From Streptococcus sanguinis SK49 (GTDB lineage: Bacteria > Bacillota > Bacilli > Lactobacillales > Streptococcaceae), in the NCBI RefSeq assembly GCF_000212815.1, contig NZ_GL890985.1, positions 339,324-403,323 of the forward strand: DNA of 64,000 bases, given 5' to 3'. This document shows, piece by piece, positions 26,938 through 35,325 of the stretch (its first letter is position 1; each line of letters opens with the position of its first letter). The position numbers and the translations under genes are program-made. Below the pieces are notes generated by a model. It saw nothing but the letters and a program-made list of their open reading frames with translations. It made no database searches and was not told the DNA's origin.

Positions 26938-27771
26938 ATGAATACAGAAACAACTATCAAACCACAACCAAAACTAATTTTGCCGTTCCTAGCTTGGAAC
27001 TTCGGCTGGACATGGGGATTCTGGCTGCTGGACATTATCCTCAAAAACCTTTGGCCAGACAGTCCACCTACAGCCTATCTAGCTCTTGAAGCTATTCTAA
27101 ATGGTATTGCTATGTTTGGGCCTATGCTGGCCAGCCTAATCGTACTGAAAAAGAAAGGCTTCAAGGCCATTTGCTCCTATCTCTTTTCAGGCAAGAAAGA
27201 GACCTGGCTCTACTTGCTAATCTATGGTGGTGGTCTGACCGCCTTCTATGCCCTAGCTTCTGGTGGCAAGCTGGTAGACGGCGCTTTAGTAAGATTTCCT
27301 TGGTTTTTTATCTATTGTATTGTCCTATCGGGCGGGATTGAAGAATTCGGCTGGCGCGGCTTCCTACAGCCGGCCTTGGAGAAAAAGTTTTCTTTTTTTG
27401 TCTCTACCTTGATGACCGGTATTATTTGGGCCATCTGGCATATTCCCCTCTGGTTTTACGATCGCTTTTATGATCGAAGCCATGATCTTTTCTCATTTTT
27501 TATCATTTTCAGTATCCTTCTCTCTTTCTGGCTTGCTGCACTTTATAAGAAGACCCAGTCTGCCCTTGCTTGTAACATCTTTCATGCGCTCTCCAACACC
27601 CTCATCCCGACTTTTGTTGGCATAGCTCAAGCTAACAATCAACTGGATTTCTCTCAAGTCAATCCCTTCCTTTACTTTGGAGGTGTGATTCTCCTGACAC
27701 TTTATAGTATCTATCTCTGGTATCGGACGGATAGGGAGGAAAAAGCACTTCCATCTAAAGAAGAAGTCTAG
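26938..27771 (+). CDS. CPBP-family (CAAX/Abi-type) intramembrane metalloprotease
   Basis: 277 aa, about eight membrane helices. CPBP motifs are present in order: EEFGWRGFLQP (EExxxR), WAIWHIPLWF (FxxxH type) and FHALSNTLIP (HxxxN type). The family includes Rce1-like proteases and bacteriocin-immunity proteins (Abi/PlnI type). AAGGAGG lies 7 bases before the ATG. Sitting between a two-component system and bacteriocin-immunity-type ABC modules, an immunity or signal-processing role is plausible but unproven. Confidence 0.87.
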   Translation: MNTETTIKPQPKLILPFLAWNFGWTWGFWLLDIILKNLWPDSPPTAYLALEAILNGIAMFGPMLASLIVLKKKGFKAICSYLFSGKKETWLYLLIYGGGLTAFYALASGGKLVDGALVRFPWFFIYCIVLSGGIEEFGWRGFLQPALEKKFSFFVSTLMTGIIWAIWHIPLWFYDRFYDRSHDLFSFFIIFSILLSFWLAALYKKTQSALACNIFHALSNTLIPTFVGIAQANNQLDFSQVNPFLYFGGVILLTLYSIYLWYRTDREEKALPSKEEV

Positions 27772-27799
27772 CATTTTATGAAGAGATGACAATCAGACT

Positions 27800-27827
27800 T
27801 TGCAGTCTCTCCGCCTTGTGCTATAAT
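27800..27827 (+). promoter_or_regulatory. Promoter of the Xre membrane regulator
   Basis: TTGCAG (27800-27805), 16 bp, TATAAT (27822-27827) with a TG extension. Confidence 0.65.
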
Positions 27828-27880
27828 AAGTGTCAATGAAAGAAAGTATAAAAAATAAGAAAGAATAGGTAAAACAATCC

Positions 27881-28498
27881 ATGAATCTATCAGACAGAAT
27901 CCAGTACCTGCGGAAAGCGCGGGGCATTTCGCAGGAGGGGCTAGCCGACCAACTCGGTGTGTCCAGACAGGCCGTTTCCAAGTGGGAGAGCGAGCAGAGT
28001 ATGCCTGATTTGGATAAGATCATTTCCATGAGTGACTATTTTGCGGTGACCACAGACTATCTGCTCAAGGGAATTGAGCCTGTAGTACAGAAAGAGGAAG
28101 AGCAGTCAATCAAGCACAGGAGAATAGCCAGCAATATTTGCTATCAGCTCTCTCTTGGCTTTGTTGGTCTGGGCATCATCCTCTCCATTATCCTAGCTGA
28201 TTTTCTCAAGATCAGTATCTTGCTAATGCCGGTGCTGATTGTCCAGGGAGTAGGGCTGCTGGTGTGGGGAACGGGCCGCAATCTATCCGAGGTAAGACCT
28301 TCTTTTCAGGTTAAGCTAGCCTTGATTTTATTCTTGCTCTTTGTTCCCCTTGGATTTCTATCTAATATTCTTTTTCCTCTGGGCAAGATCTTTCCATATC
28401 CGACCAGTCTGGCAGCCAGTCTTACCTTTGTCACTTTCTACCTTATCCTAGGAGTCTGCATCAGTCTGTTCTTGAAAAAGCAAGATTGGAAGCAGTGA
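27881..28498 (+). CDS. Xre-family helix-turn-helix regulator with C-terminal membrane domain
   Basis: 205 aa. Residues 1-65 are a Cro/CI-type helix-turn-helix (LSDRIQYLRKARGISQEGLADQLGVSRQAVSKWES). The rest is a membrane domain of four hydrophobic segments (LSLGFVGLGIILSIILADFL and others). Membrane-bound Xre regulators of this form are common in Firmicutes and usually control neighbouring transport genes. Convergent with ABC module 1; a bidirectional terminator separates them. Confidence 0.87.
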   Translation: MNLSDRIQYLRKARGISQEGLADQLGVSRQAVSKWESEQSMPDLDKIISMSDYFAVTTDYLLKGIEPVVQKEEEQSIKHRRIASNICYQLSLGFVGLGIILSIILADFLKISILLMPVLIVQGVGLLVWGTGRNLSEVRPSFQVKLALILFLLFVPLGFLSNILFPLGKIFPYPTSLAASLTFVTFYLILGVCISLFLKKQDWKQ

Positions 28499-28568
28499 AA
28501 GAAAGCCGATAAAGAGGGCTAGACCAGAAAGGGTGAAATCCGCTCATCATCCAATTAAAATCCGCTCA

Positions 28569-28606
28569 AAAAAACTCAGCTAATTTAGTGATTAGCTGAG
28601 TTTTTA
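28569..28606. terminator. Bidirectional terminator between Xre gene and ABC module 1
   Basis: AACTCAGCTAAT (28573-28584), 6-base loop, ATTAGCTGAGTT (28591-28602), flanked by A- and T-runs. Confidence 0.88.
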
Positions 28607-28608
28607 TT

Positions 28609-29331
28609 TTACAAATCTCTCTTCTTCAGTGTAGCCAGTCCTGCTAAGCTAAAGACCGTGATCAGACTGAGAGCAAAGATAGCTGTTTTGGTGATGACAC
28701 CTGGTATTGAAGCGTCTCCGTAGACGAACTCCATCTTGATAGCCTTGAACCATTCATTATTGGCATCAACCATTTGACTAGGGAGGCCGAGTAAGATGTA
28801 GGTCATGATATAGGTGATAAAGACGACACTATAGTTTCGAGTCAAGTAGAGGACAAAGCTGGTAATGCAGTACCAAGCATAGGTACAGATGACCTGCATG
28901 ACAAAGAGTATTGCGAATTGTCCCCAGAAATTAGCTGGCAGGGTTCCCATATTACCGCCGGTTCGGACAAATTCGATGACAATACCAAAAATGTAGAGCA
29001 ATATGAATTGTAGAGGAAGTAAGCTACCGATAGTCAGTGATTTAGAGAAGTAATACTGGGTCCGAGTCTTGCCTGTAGTCAGGTTATTGTGATAAAGTTT
29101 GTAATTGAGATCAACACCGAGAAGCAAGCTAGTCATGACATTGCAGGCAATAAAGATCATGCCAATGTTGTAGGAGACGACATCTATGGCAAAAAAGATA
29201 CCGTTGTCGGAACTGACGACTTGGGAAGTGAAAATGGCGAGGAGAATTCCATTGATGCAGAAAGCCTGCACTCCCCAGAATCCTACGGAGCGGAAGAGAC
29301 GGTAGTAATCCGCCTTGATACTATTAAACAT
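28609..29331 (-). CDS. ABC-2 type permease, module 1
   Basis: 240 aa with six hydrophobic segments. It opens FNSIKADYYRLFRSVGFWG and ends with a basic tail TLKKRDL. Both features recur in the permeases at 30402 and 33651 (start IRADLYRLMRSKGFWISEF, end KKKDL), so all are paralogues. It overlaps the ATPase gene upstream by 8 bp. The pair resembles bacteriocin/lantibiotic-immunity exporters (LanFEG or BcrAB type). The product is an integral membrane subunit. Confidence 0.83.
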   Translation of the reverse strand: MFNSIKADYYRLFRSVGFWGVQAFCINGILLAIFTSQVVSSDNGIFFAIDVVSYNIGMIFIACNVMTSLLLGVDLNYKLYHNNLTTGKTRTQYYFSKSLTIGSLLPLQFILLYIFGIVIEFVRTGGNMGTLPANFWGQFAILFVMQVICTYAWYCITSFVLYLTRNYSVVFITYIMTYILLGLPSQMVDANNEWFKAIKMEFVYGDASIPGVITKTAIFALSLITVFSLAGLATLKKRDL

Positions 29332-30256
29332 GAGTGTTTCCTCCTTGTTGGTTGATTAAGTCTGTAAAGTATTTTTCTAAGTCTTTGTGGGCGTAGTAGA
29401 TTTCCCCGATTGGGATGTCGGCTAGGACTAATTCCTTGGCAATCTTGCGAATTTCTTGTACCTTACCGGAAATATGCAGCTCATCTTCCTTGTTGGTCGG
29501 TCTGAGCTGGTAGCCGAGCTTGTCTTGCACTAAATGAGCAGCTTGCTTGAGATTATCCGTTTTGAGGATGATATAGTCGCCGCTTTCTCGGTTAAATTCT
29601 TCCTTAGACAGCTCCTTGATGAAATGCCCTTGATTGATAAAACCAAAGCGAGTTGCGACTAGATAAAGCTCGGACAGGATATGGCTGGAAATGATGATGG
29701 TGATGCCCAGTTCTTGATTGAGGCGCTTGACCATTTCTCTAAATTCCTGAATCCCAACGGGGTCTAAACCATTGATGGGCTCGTCCAGAATGAGCAAGTC
29801 GGGACGCCCCAAAATGGCAATGGCAATGCCCAACCGCTGTTTCATCCCCAGAGAGAAATTACGGAATTTCTTCTTTCCAGTATCGGTCAGGCCGACATAT
29901 TGCAGGGTTTCTTTGATGACTTTGTCAGCATTTGGAATGCCCCGATCGGTACAGTAGTAGCGCAGATTTTCATAGGCCGACATGTGGGCATGAGCTACAG
30001 GGGTCTCGATAACAGATCCAGTATGGCCGAGGGCTCTGGTCCATTCTTGTTGGTTCTGAGAGCCCAGAACAGATACGGTTCCTCCGCTAGGATAGATGAC
30101 TTGCGTGATGATTTTGATCAGCGTGGTCTTACCAGCACCGTTTTTTCCGATGAGACCGTAGATCTCTCCTTTCTTGATGGAAAGACTGACATCTTTCAGA
30201 GCATACTGATCACCGTATTTTTTAGTGAGTCCTTTCACTTCTAAAACATTTTGCAT
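29324..30256 (-). CDS. ABC transporter ATPase, module 1 (BcrA/LanF-like)
   Basis: 310 aa. Walker A GKNGAGKTT, signature NFSLGMKQRLGIAIA, Walker B LLILDEPINGLDP and H-loop (ISSHILSEL) are intact. The ~95-residue C-terminal extension is typical for immunity-type ATPases. It is closely similar throughout to the ATPases at 31110 and 33668. The gene is first in its unit; its promoter carries regulon element B. Confidence 0.9.
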   Translation of the reverse strand: MQNVLEVKGLTKKYGDQYALKDVSLSIKKGEIYGLIGKNGAGKTTLIKIITQVIYPSGGTVSVLGSQNQQEWTRALGHTGSVIETPVAHAHMSAYENLRYYCTDRGIPNADKVIKETLQYVGLTDTGKKKFRNFSLGMKQRLGIAIAILGRPDLLILDEPINGLDPVGIQEFREMVKRLNQELGITIIISSHILSELYLVATRFGFINQGHFIKELSKEEFNRESGDYIILKTDNLKQAAHLVQDKLGYQLRPTNKEDELHISGKVQEIRKIAKELVLADIPIGEIYYAHKDLEKYFTDLINQQGGNTHV

Positions 30257-30291
30257 GATGTTTCTCCTTTAATTACTTTGTTTATACTTTT

Positions 30292-30346
30292 AGTATACAA
30301 ACTAAATTTCAAATATTTCTCAAGAAATTCTAAAATATTTCTAAAG
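30292..30346 (-). promoter_or_regulatory. Regulon element B upstream of ABC module 1
   Basis: Half-sites CAAATATTTCTCAAG (30310) and AAAATATTTCTAAAG (30332) are 22 bp apart. The minus-strand -10 box TATACT (complement of 30292-30297) is 12 bp from the first half-site. Each half-site extends into a small palindrome ATTTCTMAAGAAAT. Confidence 0.82.
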
Positions 30347-30370
30347 AAATTTAAAATTGGAAAGATTAAA

Positions 30371-30395
30371 ATGAGCCAGTCAAGAACTGGCTCAT
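30371..30395 (-). terminator. Terminator of ABC module 2
   Basis: ATGAGCCAGT, 5-base loop, ACTGGCTCAT; on the minus strand it is followed by TTTTAATC. It sits 6 bp after the permease stop at 30402. Confidence 0.85.
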
Positions 30396-30401
30396 TCTCT
30401 A

Positions 30402-31097
30402 CTATAAATCCTTTTTGTGGAAAGTATAAAGACTTGCTGCGGTGAAGACGATTCCTAAAAACAAGGCGATTAGAACAATTCTCAAGGTTACACCGTTGCT
30501 TTGAAGCGTCTCAAAATCAAAGCTCATGGTGAAATGCTGCAGCCATAAAGATTTGGGATAAAATTGAGCAAGAGCTCCGGTAAAAGATGCGCAGAAAAGG
30601 TAACCTCCCAGAGCAGCAATCATAGATTTACTCAGATAAAGAATAAAGGAAATAATAGCTGTCCAAGCAATGACAGTCAGACACTGCACAAAGAATAGAA
30701 GAATAAACTGAAGCAGGAAGGTAGCGGATAAATCACCGATACCGTTTAGAATGGCTGCTAGGATAAAGTTGATGCTATAATAGAGAGCCAACTGCAGGAA
30801 CGTTACGCAGACCATGACTAGGGCTTTAGAGACGAAGAAACTGGTACGGGAAACGCCGCTGGTTAAAGTATTCTTGTAAAGCTGCTTGTTCAGATCTGTC
30901 CCGATGACGACCATAGAGAGGATAATGATGATAAATGTATTATTACCGATAGCGTTGGACACCGCTTGTATAAGCTGGACGGCATTTAATTTGCCAAAGA
31001 CTGCGCTCAAGGTCGTCAGTAGAAAGATGAATTCGGTAATCCAAACAGCCTTGGAACGAAAGAAGCGGTAAAAATCTGCTTGAAAAGTATGTAACAT
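30402..31097 (-). CDS. ABC-2 type permease, module 2
   Basis: 231 aa, six hydrophobic segments, start HTFQADFYRFFRSKAVWITEF and end TFHKKDL. It is a paralogue of the permeases in modules 1 and 3. It follows its ATPase gene by 12 bp. The conserved segment after the second membrane helix (VVIGTDLNKQLYKNTLTSGVSR) is shared with the other permeases (GVDLNYKLYHNNLTTGKTR, GVDLSRKLYKNCLSYGISK). Confidence 0.83.
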   Translation of the reverse strand: MLHTFQADFYRFFRSKAVWITEFIFLLTTLSAVFGKLNAVQLIQAVSNAIGNNTFIIIILSMVVIGTDLNKQLYKNTLTSGVSRTSFFVSKALVMVCVTFLQLALYYSINFILAAILNGIGDLSATFLLQFILLFFVQCLTVIAWTAIISFILYLSKSMIAALGGYLFCASFTGALAQFYPKSLWLQHFTMSFDFETLQSNGVTLRIVLIALFLGIVFTAASLYTFHKKDL

Positions 31098-31109
31098 GTT
31101 TTTTTCTCC

Positions 31110-32018
31110 TTACTGGACTAAATCTGTAAAGTATTTTTCTAAATCTTTGTGAGCTGCATAGATACCATTGACATGAATGTTGGATAGGACCAACTCCCTG
31201 TTGATGTCATTTAGTTCCTGTTCTTGGGCGACAATGTGCAGCTCATCAGATTTATCAGCTTCCTTGAGCTGATAGTGGAGCTTGCCTTGGATGAGATTGG
31301 CAGCCTGGTCTCTATCGCTGGTTTTGAGGACGATATAATCTTCGCTGGCTCGGTCAAAGTCGTCCTTGGTGAATTCTGCAACAAGCCGTCCTTGGTCAAT
31401 CACTCCAAACTTGGTGGCTACCAGATAAAGCTCGGACAAGATGTGGCTGGAAATAATAAAAGTAATCCCTAACTCTTGGTTGAGTCGCTGAATCATCAGT
31501 CGAAATTCCTTGATGCCAAGCGGATCGAGGCCGTTGATGGGCTCGTCTAAAATCATGAGTTCAGGCTTACTGATAAGTGCAATAGCGATTCCTAGACGCT
31601 GCTTCATTCCTAGCGAAAAGTTGCGGAATTTCTTTTTACCAGTATTGCTCAATCCGACATAGGCCAGGGTTTCCTTGATGAGCTGGTCGGGCTGGGCAAT
31701 CTGGTGGACCTTGCAGTAGTAGTTGAGGTTTTGATAAGCAGTCATCTGATTGTAAGCAACTGGTGTTTCGATGACAGTACCTATCTTGCGCAGGGCTTCG
31801 TTCCATTCCTTAGAGTTCTGCGAACCAAAGACAGACACGGTTCCGCTGTTGGCATGAATGAGCCGGCTAATGGTCTTGAGAAGAGTGGTTTTGCCAGCTC
31901 CGTTCTTGCCAATCAGTCCATAAATATCACCTTTCTGGATTGAAAGACTCACATGATCAAGGGCATATTGCTGGCCATATTGTTTGGTAACTTGCTTTAC
32001 TTCTAAAACAGTTTGCAT
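31110..32018 (-). CDS. ABC transporter ATPase, module 2 (BcrA/LanF-like)
   Basis: 302 aa. Walker A GKNGAGKTT, signature FSLGMKQRLGIAIA, Walker B LMILDEPINGLDP. Differences from module 1 lie mainly in the segment after Walker A and the C-terminal domain, which may decide partner or substrate. First gene of the unit behind regulon element C. Confidence 0.9.
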   Translation of the reverse strand: MQTVLEVKQVTKQYGQQYALDHVSLSIQKGDIYGLIGKNGAGKTTLLKTISRLIHANSGTVSVFGSQNSKEWNEALRKIGTVIETPVAYNQMTAYQNLNYYCKVHQIAQPDQLIKETLAYVGLSNTGKKKFRNFSLGMKQRLGIAIALISKPELMILDEPINGLDPLGIKEFRLMIQRLNQELGITFIISSHILSELYLVATKFGVIDQGRLVAEFTKDDFDRASEDYIVLKTSDRDQAANLIQGKLHYQLKEADKSDELHIVAQEQELNDINRELVLSNIHVNGIYAAHKDLEKYFTDLVQ

Positions 32019-32049
32019 GGTATATTCTCGCTTTCTTAGATTTGATTTT

Positions 32050-32104
32050 AGTATACAAGCTAGATTTCAAATATTTCTCAAGAAATTCTAAAATATTTCT
32101 AAAG
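32050..32104 (-). promoter_or_regulatory. Regulon element C upstream of ABC module 2
   Basis: Half-sites CAAATATTTCTCAAG (32068) and AAAATATTTCTAAAG (32090), identical to element B; -10 box TATACT (complement of 32050-32055) at the same 12-bp distance. Confidence 0.82.
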
Positions 32105-32130
32105 AAATGCAGAACCAATCCAAAAGCAAT

Positions 32131-32158
32131 AAAAAAGCAGCCAAAGGGCTGACTGCTT
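32131..32158 (-). terminator. Probable terminator of ABC module 3
   Basis: CAGCC/GGCTG stem with 4-base loop followed on the minus strand by CTTTTTT; short stem but good U-tract, just after the permease stop at 32163. Confidence 0.6.
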
Positions 32159-32162
32159 AAAT

Positions 32163-32855
32163 TTATAAGTCCCTGTGCTGAAAGGCTTGGTAACCACCTA
32201 AGAGAGAACCAGCTAGGATAAGGAATAAGAATAGTTCAGAATTTATCTGAGGGAAAACGATGACGAGGCTAGACTGAAGCATAATCAGGGCGAAAAAGCC
32301 GAGATAGCTGGCTAGGGTGGAGCGGGTCAGATAGAGGAGACAGGTAACTACGGAACTGCAGGTCATAATAAAGAGAAAGGAGCGAAAGAAAGACAAGGAG
32401 AAGCTCCAGAAAAAGTTCTTTGGCATAGTCCCAAGTCCGTGGAAGAGGCTCCCAAAGATAAAGGCTACAGCAAAGGCTGCCGCCATTTGCAAGATGATAA
32501 TTGTGATAAGAACAGCTATTTTGGATAGGTAAAATTCTTTCCGAGAAATCCCGCCAGCTAATATATTGTTGTACAGTTTTCTAGTCAGGTCACGACCTAA
32601 CAGAAAGATGATGAGCACAAGGACAGTAATCATGACAAAGGGCAGGAAGTCTTTAGCAAGCTGCCCGAGAGCTTCAAATCCTGTCCAACCTTGGATGACT
32701 ATTTCTTCTGGATCAGAAGATGTAGAGATATAAAAATTAAAGTTGCTTTCACCAAGAGAGCTGATGAAAATGAGAAAAAAGAGCAGCCCTTCTATTAGCC
32801 AAAAAAGTTTGGAGCGGACAAGCTGGTAGAGCTCCGCCTGAATGGTATGTAACAT
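32163..32855 (-). CDS. ABC-2 type permease, module 3, second subunit
   Basis: 230 aa, six hydrophobic segments, start HTIQAELYQLVRSKLFWLIEG and end AFQHRDL. The conserved cytoplasmic segment reads GRDLTRKLYNNILAGGISRKEF. It is more divergent than the others. Module 3 is the only one with two permease genes, so it may be a heteromeric FEG-like exporter. It lies 37 bp after the other permease gene. Confidence 0.82.
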   Translation of the reverse strand: MLHTIQAELYQLVRSKLFWLIEGLLFFLIFISSLGESNFNFYISTSSDPEEIVIQGWTGFEALGQLAKDFLPFVMITVLVLIIFLLGRDLTRKLYNNILAGGISRKEFYLSKIAVLITIIILQMAAAFAVAFIFGSLFHGLGTMPKNFFWSFSLSFFRSFLFIMTCSSVVTCLLYLTRSTLASYLGFFALIMLQSSLVIVFPQINSELFLFLILAGSLLGGYQAFQHRDL

Positions 32856-32892
32856 GAAATCTCCTCTGAATGATTAAGATTGTTCCTGCTTT

Positions 32893-33651
32893 TTATAAAT
32901 CTTTCTTTTTGAAAACCATCAGCCCGCCACCTAGAAAGAGCAGGGTAATCGTTACCACTGTCAGTATAGCCTTGATAACAGCTCCGCTATTTGCTGCCAT
33001 AGCAGTGTTGAAATGCATAGTCAGATAGAGTAACCATTCATTGTCAGGGTAAAAAATGAGGGGAATAGTCAGTAAGGTACCGCCAAGGAAATAGGTCAGA
33101 AAGCTAGATACAATGGAGTGGCTGGCATAGAGTACAAAAGAAAAGATAGCAATCCATGTAACCGTGCTGAGAAATTGAATGAAGAGAGCAGTTCCCAGCT
33201 GAGGCAAAAAAGAGCTGGGGGCACTTCCAATTCCGTTGGACAGACTAGCAGTCACAAAGGAGATAGATAAAATCATCAGGAAGTTAAAAGCTGCGATGCT
33301 AACGCAGACAAAGAATTTAGAAAAATAATAGTTGAGCTTAGAGATGCCGTAGCTCAGACAGTTTTTATAAAGTTTCCGAGACAGGTCCACTCCAAGGACC
33401 ATACTGATACCAATGATGGTGAAAAGAATCAGACTGTCTGTATTGCCTGCAAAATAGTCTAGAGCTTGAAGGCCGGTTAGTTTTCCTAGAGCTTGAGTAG
33501 CAGCCTCATTTCTGGAGATATTTGCTCCAAAATGAATATTTGCTTGGAAGAAGGTTGCTGAGAAAATCACACAAACTAATAAAAATTCACTAATCCAAAA
33601 GCCTTTTGAGCGCATGAGCCGGTATAAATCGGCTCGAATGAAATCCATCAT
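32893..33651 (-). CDS. ABC-2 type permease, module 3, first subunit
   Basis: 252 aa. It starts MMDFIRADLYRLMRSKGFW and ends VFKKKDL, with about six membrane segments and the shared segment GVDLSRKLYKNCLSYGISK. It lies 16 bp after the ATPase gene at 33668. A second ATG one codon downstream is also possible as start. Confidence 0.83.
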   Translation of the reverse strand: MMDFIRADLYRLMRSKGFWISEFLLVCVIFSATFFQANIHFGANISRNEAATQALGKLTGLQALDYFAGNTDSLILFTIIGISMVLGVDLSRKLYKNCLSYGISKLNYYFSKFFVCVSIAAFNFLMILSISFVTASLSNGIGSAPSSFLPQLGTALFIQFLSTVTWIAIFSFVLYASHSIVSSFLTYFLGGTLLTIPLIFYPDNEWLLYLTMHFNTAMAANSGAVIKAILTVVTITLLFLGGGLMVFKKKDL

Positions 33652-33667
33652 GATAAGCCTCCCTTTT

Positions 33668-34576
33668 TCATTTGACCAAGTCTGTAAAGAAGTTTTCTAG
33701 GTTTTGTCGTGCATAGTAAATCTCCTGCACCGGTATATCTGCAGCCGCAAGTTCCTTGACAATCTTGCTAATCTCATGCGAATGGGTGAAGATATGAATC
33801 TCGTCAGAAGCATTGACCACCTTGATACGATGCATGAGCTGGTCATGAATCAGCCGGCTGGCTTCTTCCAACTGCGATGTTTTAAGCACGATATAGTCTT
33901 CGCTCTGTTCTTCAAACTCCGCCTTGGAAATCTCGCGAATCAGCCGTCCCTCCTCGATAATGCCGAACCGAGTACCCACCAAGTAGAGTTCAGACAGGAT
34001 ATGGCTTGAGATGATAAAGGTCATGCCCAACTCTTCGTTGAGCCGCTGCACCAGCTGGCGGAATTCCTTGATGCCGACTGGATCCAGGCCATTGATAGGC
34101 TCGTCCAGTATCATCAGGTCAGGTCTGGTAAGAAGCGCAATAGCCAGACCCAGCCGCTGTTTCATTCCGAGTGAGAAGTCGCGGAATTTCTTCTTGCCCG
34201 TATCTGTCAAGTCCACGTATTCTAAGGTTTCACGGATGACCTTGTCCGCATGGGGAATATGGCGGAGCTTACAGTAGTAGCTGAGATTTTCATAGGCTGT
34301 CAGGTGGTTGTGAGCGACCGGTGTTTCGATAACCGAACCGACCCGTTTGAGGCTCTGCGTCCATTCTTGATAGTTCTGAGATCCAAAGAGGGAGACATTG
34401 CCACTGCTTGCTTCCAAGAGCTGGGTGATGACCTTGATCAGAGTGGTCTTTCCGGCCCCGTTCTTGCCAATTAAACCGTAAATATCTCCTTTTTTTATCG
34501 TCAGACTCACATCGGTCAGAGCGTACTGCCGGCCGAATTTCTTGCTGACTTGCTGTAAAACCAAAACATTTTCCAT
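33668..34576 (-). CDS. ABC transporter ATPase, module 3 (BcrA/LanF-like)
   Basis: 302 aa, Walker A GKNGAGKTT, signature DFSLGMKQRLGLAIA, Walker B LMILDEPINGLDPVG, H-loop ISSHILSELYLVGTR. Like its paralogues it keeps a C-terminal regulatory extension ending ENFFTDLVK. First gene of an ATPase-permease-permease unit behind regulon element D. Confidence 0.9.
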   Translation of the reverse strand: MENVLVLQQVSKKFGRQYALTDVSLTIKKGDIYGLIGKNGAGKTTLIKVITQLLEASSGNVSLFGSQNYQEWTQSLKRVGSVIETPVAHNHLTAYENLSYYCKLRHIPHADKVIRETLEYVDLTDTGKKKFRDFSLGMKQRLGLAIALLTRPDLMILDEPINGLDPVGIKEFRQLVQRLNEELGMTFIISSHILSELYLVGTRFGIIEEGRLIREISKAEFEEQSEDYIVLKTSQLEEASRLIHDQLMHRIKVVNASDEIHIFTHSHEISKIVKELAAADIPVQEIYYARQNLENFFTDLVK

Positions 34577-34630
34577 GATTGAGTCTCCTTTTCATGATGT
34601 TAGGAGAGAAAACTCCTCTTCTTATTAATT

Positions 34631-34685
34631 AGTATAGCGCCAAACCTTCAAATATTTATAAAGAATTTCTCAAATATTTCTAAAG
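34631..34685 (-). promoter_or_regulatory. Regulon element D upstream of ABC module 3
   Basis: Half-sites CAAATATTTATAAAG (34649) and CAAATATTTCTAAAG (34671), again 22 bp apart. The -10 box TATACT (complement of 34631-34636) lies 12 bp from the first half-site. Flanking bases beyond the second half-site (TTTTTGG) resemble element A rather than B and C. Confidence 0.82.
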
Positions 34686-34709
34686 TTTTTGGTTTGTCTT
34701 GTAAAAGGG

Positions 34710-35324
34710 TCAGAACTTATTTAGGAATTTCTTTATTATTTGAGCAAATGTTGTTGGCGCTTGGCTATTCAGAGTATGGCCGCCCTTTTCTATAATGCGA
34801 AGCTGAGAACCTTTCAGCAGCTTGTTAAGCTCATAGGCAGCCTTTAGATTGGGTTTGTCTTTGCTGCCGCAAAGAATCAGGCTCGGGAGCTTGATTTTCT
34901 TAATTTTATCAGTGAGATTTACCTTTCGTAGCTCGGCCAAAATCCGTATCATCTGGCTTTTATCGGCTCCTTGCTTGGTGAAGACACTTTTGGGCATCAG
35001 TTTAAAGACGAGAATCTGCAGTCTGTAGAGAAAATTATCTGCTAAATTGTATTGAGTCCCGGATAAAATCAAGCCCTTTAGATGAGGAAGAGTTTGGTCA
35101 GAAAGGTCCAGTGCCAGCAGGCCACCGAGTGACAAACCGACTAAGATAAAAGGCTGTTCTTCAGCTTGAAGGTGCTGGAGGGTTGCTTGTCGAATGTCTT
35201 GGTAACTTTCATTGCCCTTCAGAAAAAGAGCCAGCGACTCCGTTGGGACATTGGCTAGGGCTTCTTGAACTTTCTTCCAAGAATGCGCATCTTGCCCCAG
35301 TCCGTGCAGAAAGATAACTTTCAT
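34710..35324 (-). CDS. Alpha/beta hydrolase (small, cytoplasmic)
   Basis: 204 aa from the ATG at 35322-35324, giving MKVIFLHGLGQDAHSW. Nucleophile elbow GLSLGG, acid region LPSLILCGSKDKPN and the His in EKGGHTLNSQAP are visible, so the catalytic triad is complete. It starts one base after the pabB-pabC stop codon and so is translationally coupled to folate synthesis, though no folate-related role is known to me. No signal peptide. Confidence 0.83.
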   Translation of the reverse strand: MKVIFLHGLGQDAHSWKKVQEALANVPTESLALFLKGNESYQDIRQATLQHLQAEEQPFILVGLSLGGLLALDLSDQTLPHLKGLILSGTQYNLADNFLYRLQILVFKLMPKSVFTKQGADKSQMIRILAELRKVNLTDKIKKIKLPSLILCGSKDKPNLKAAYELNKLLKGSQLRIIEKGGHTLNSQAPTTFAQIIKKFLNKF

Positions 35325-35325
35325 A

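Noticed and set aside
32038..32110. CRISPR-like reading of the repeated AT-rich blocks at 30.3, 32.1 and 34.7 kb
   Set aside because: Repeats are paired at 22 bp, occur once per promoter and have no spacers or cas genes; they are promoter elements.
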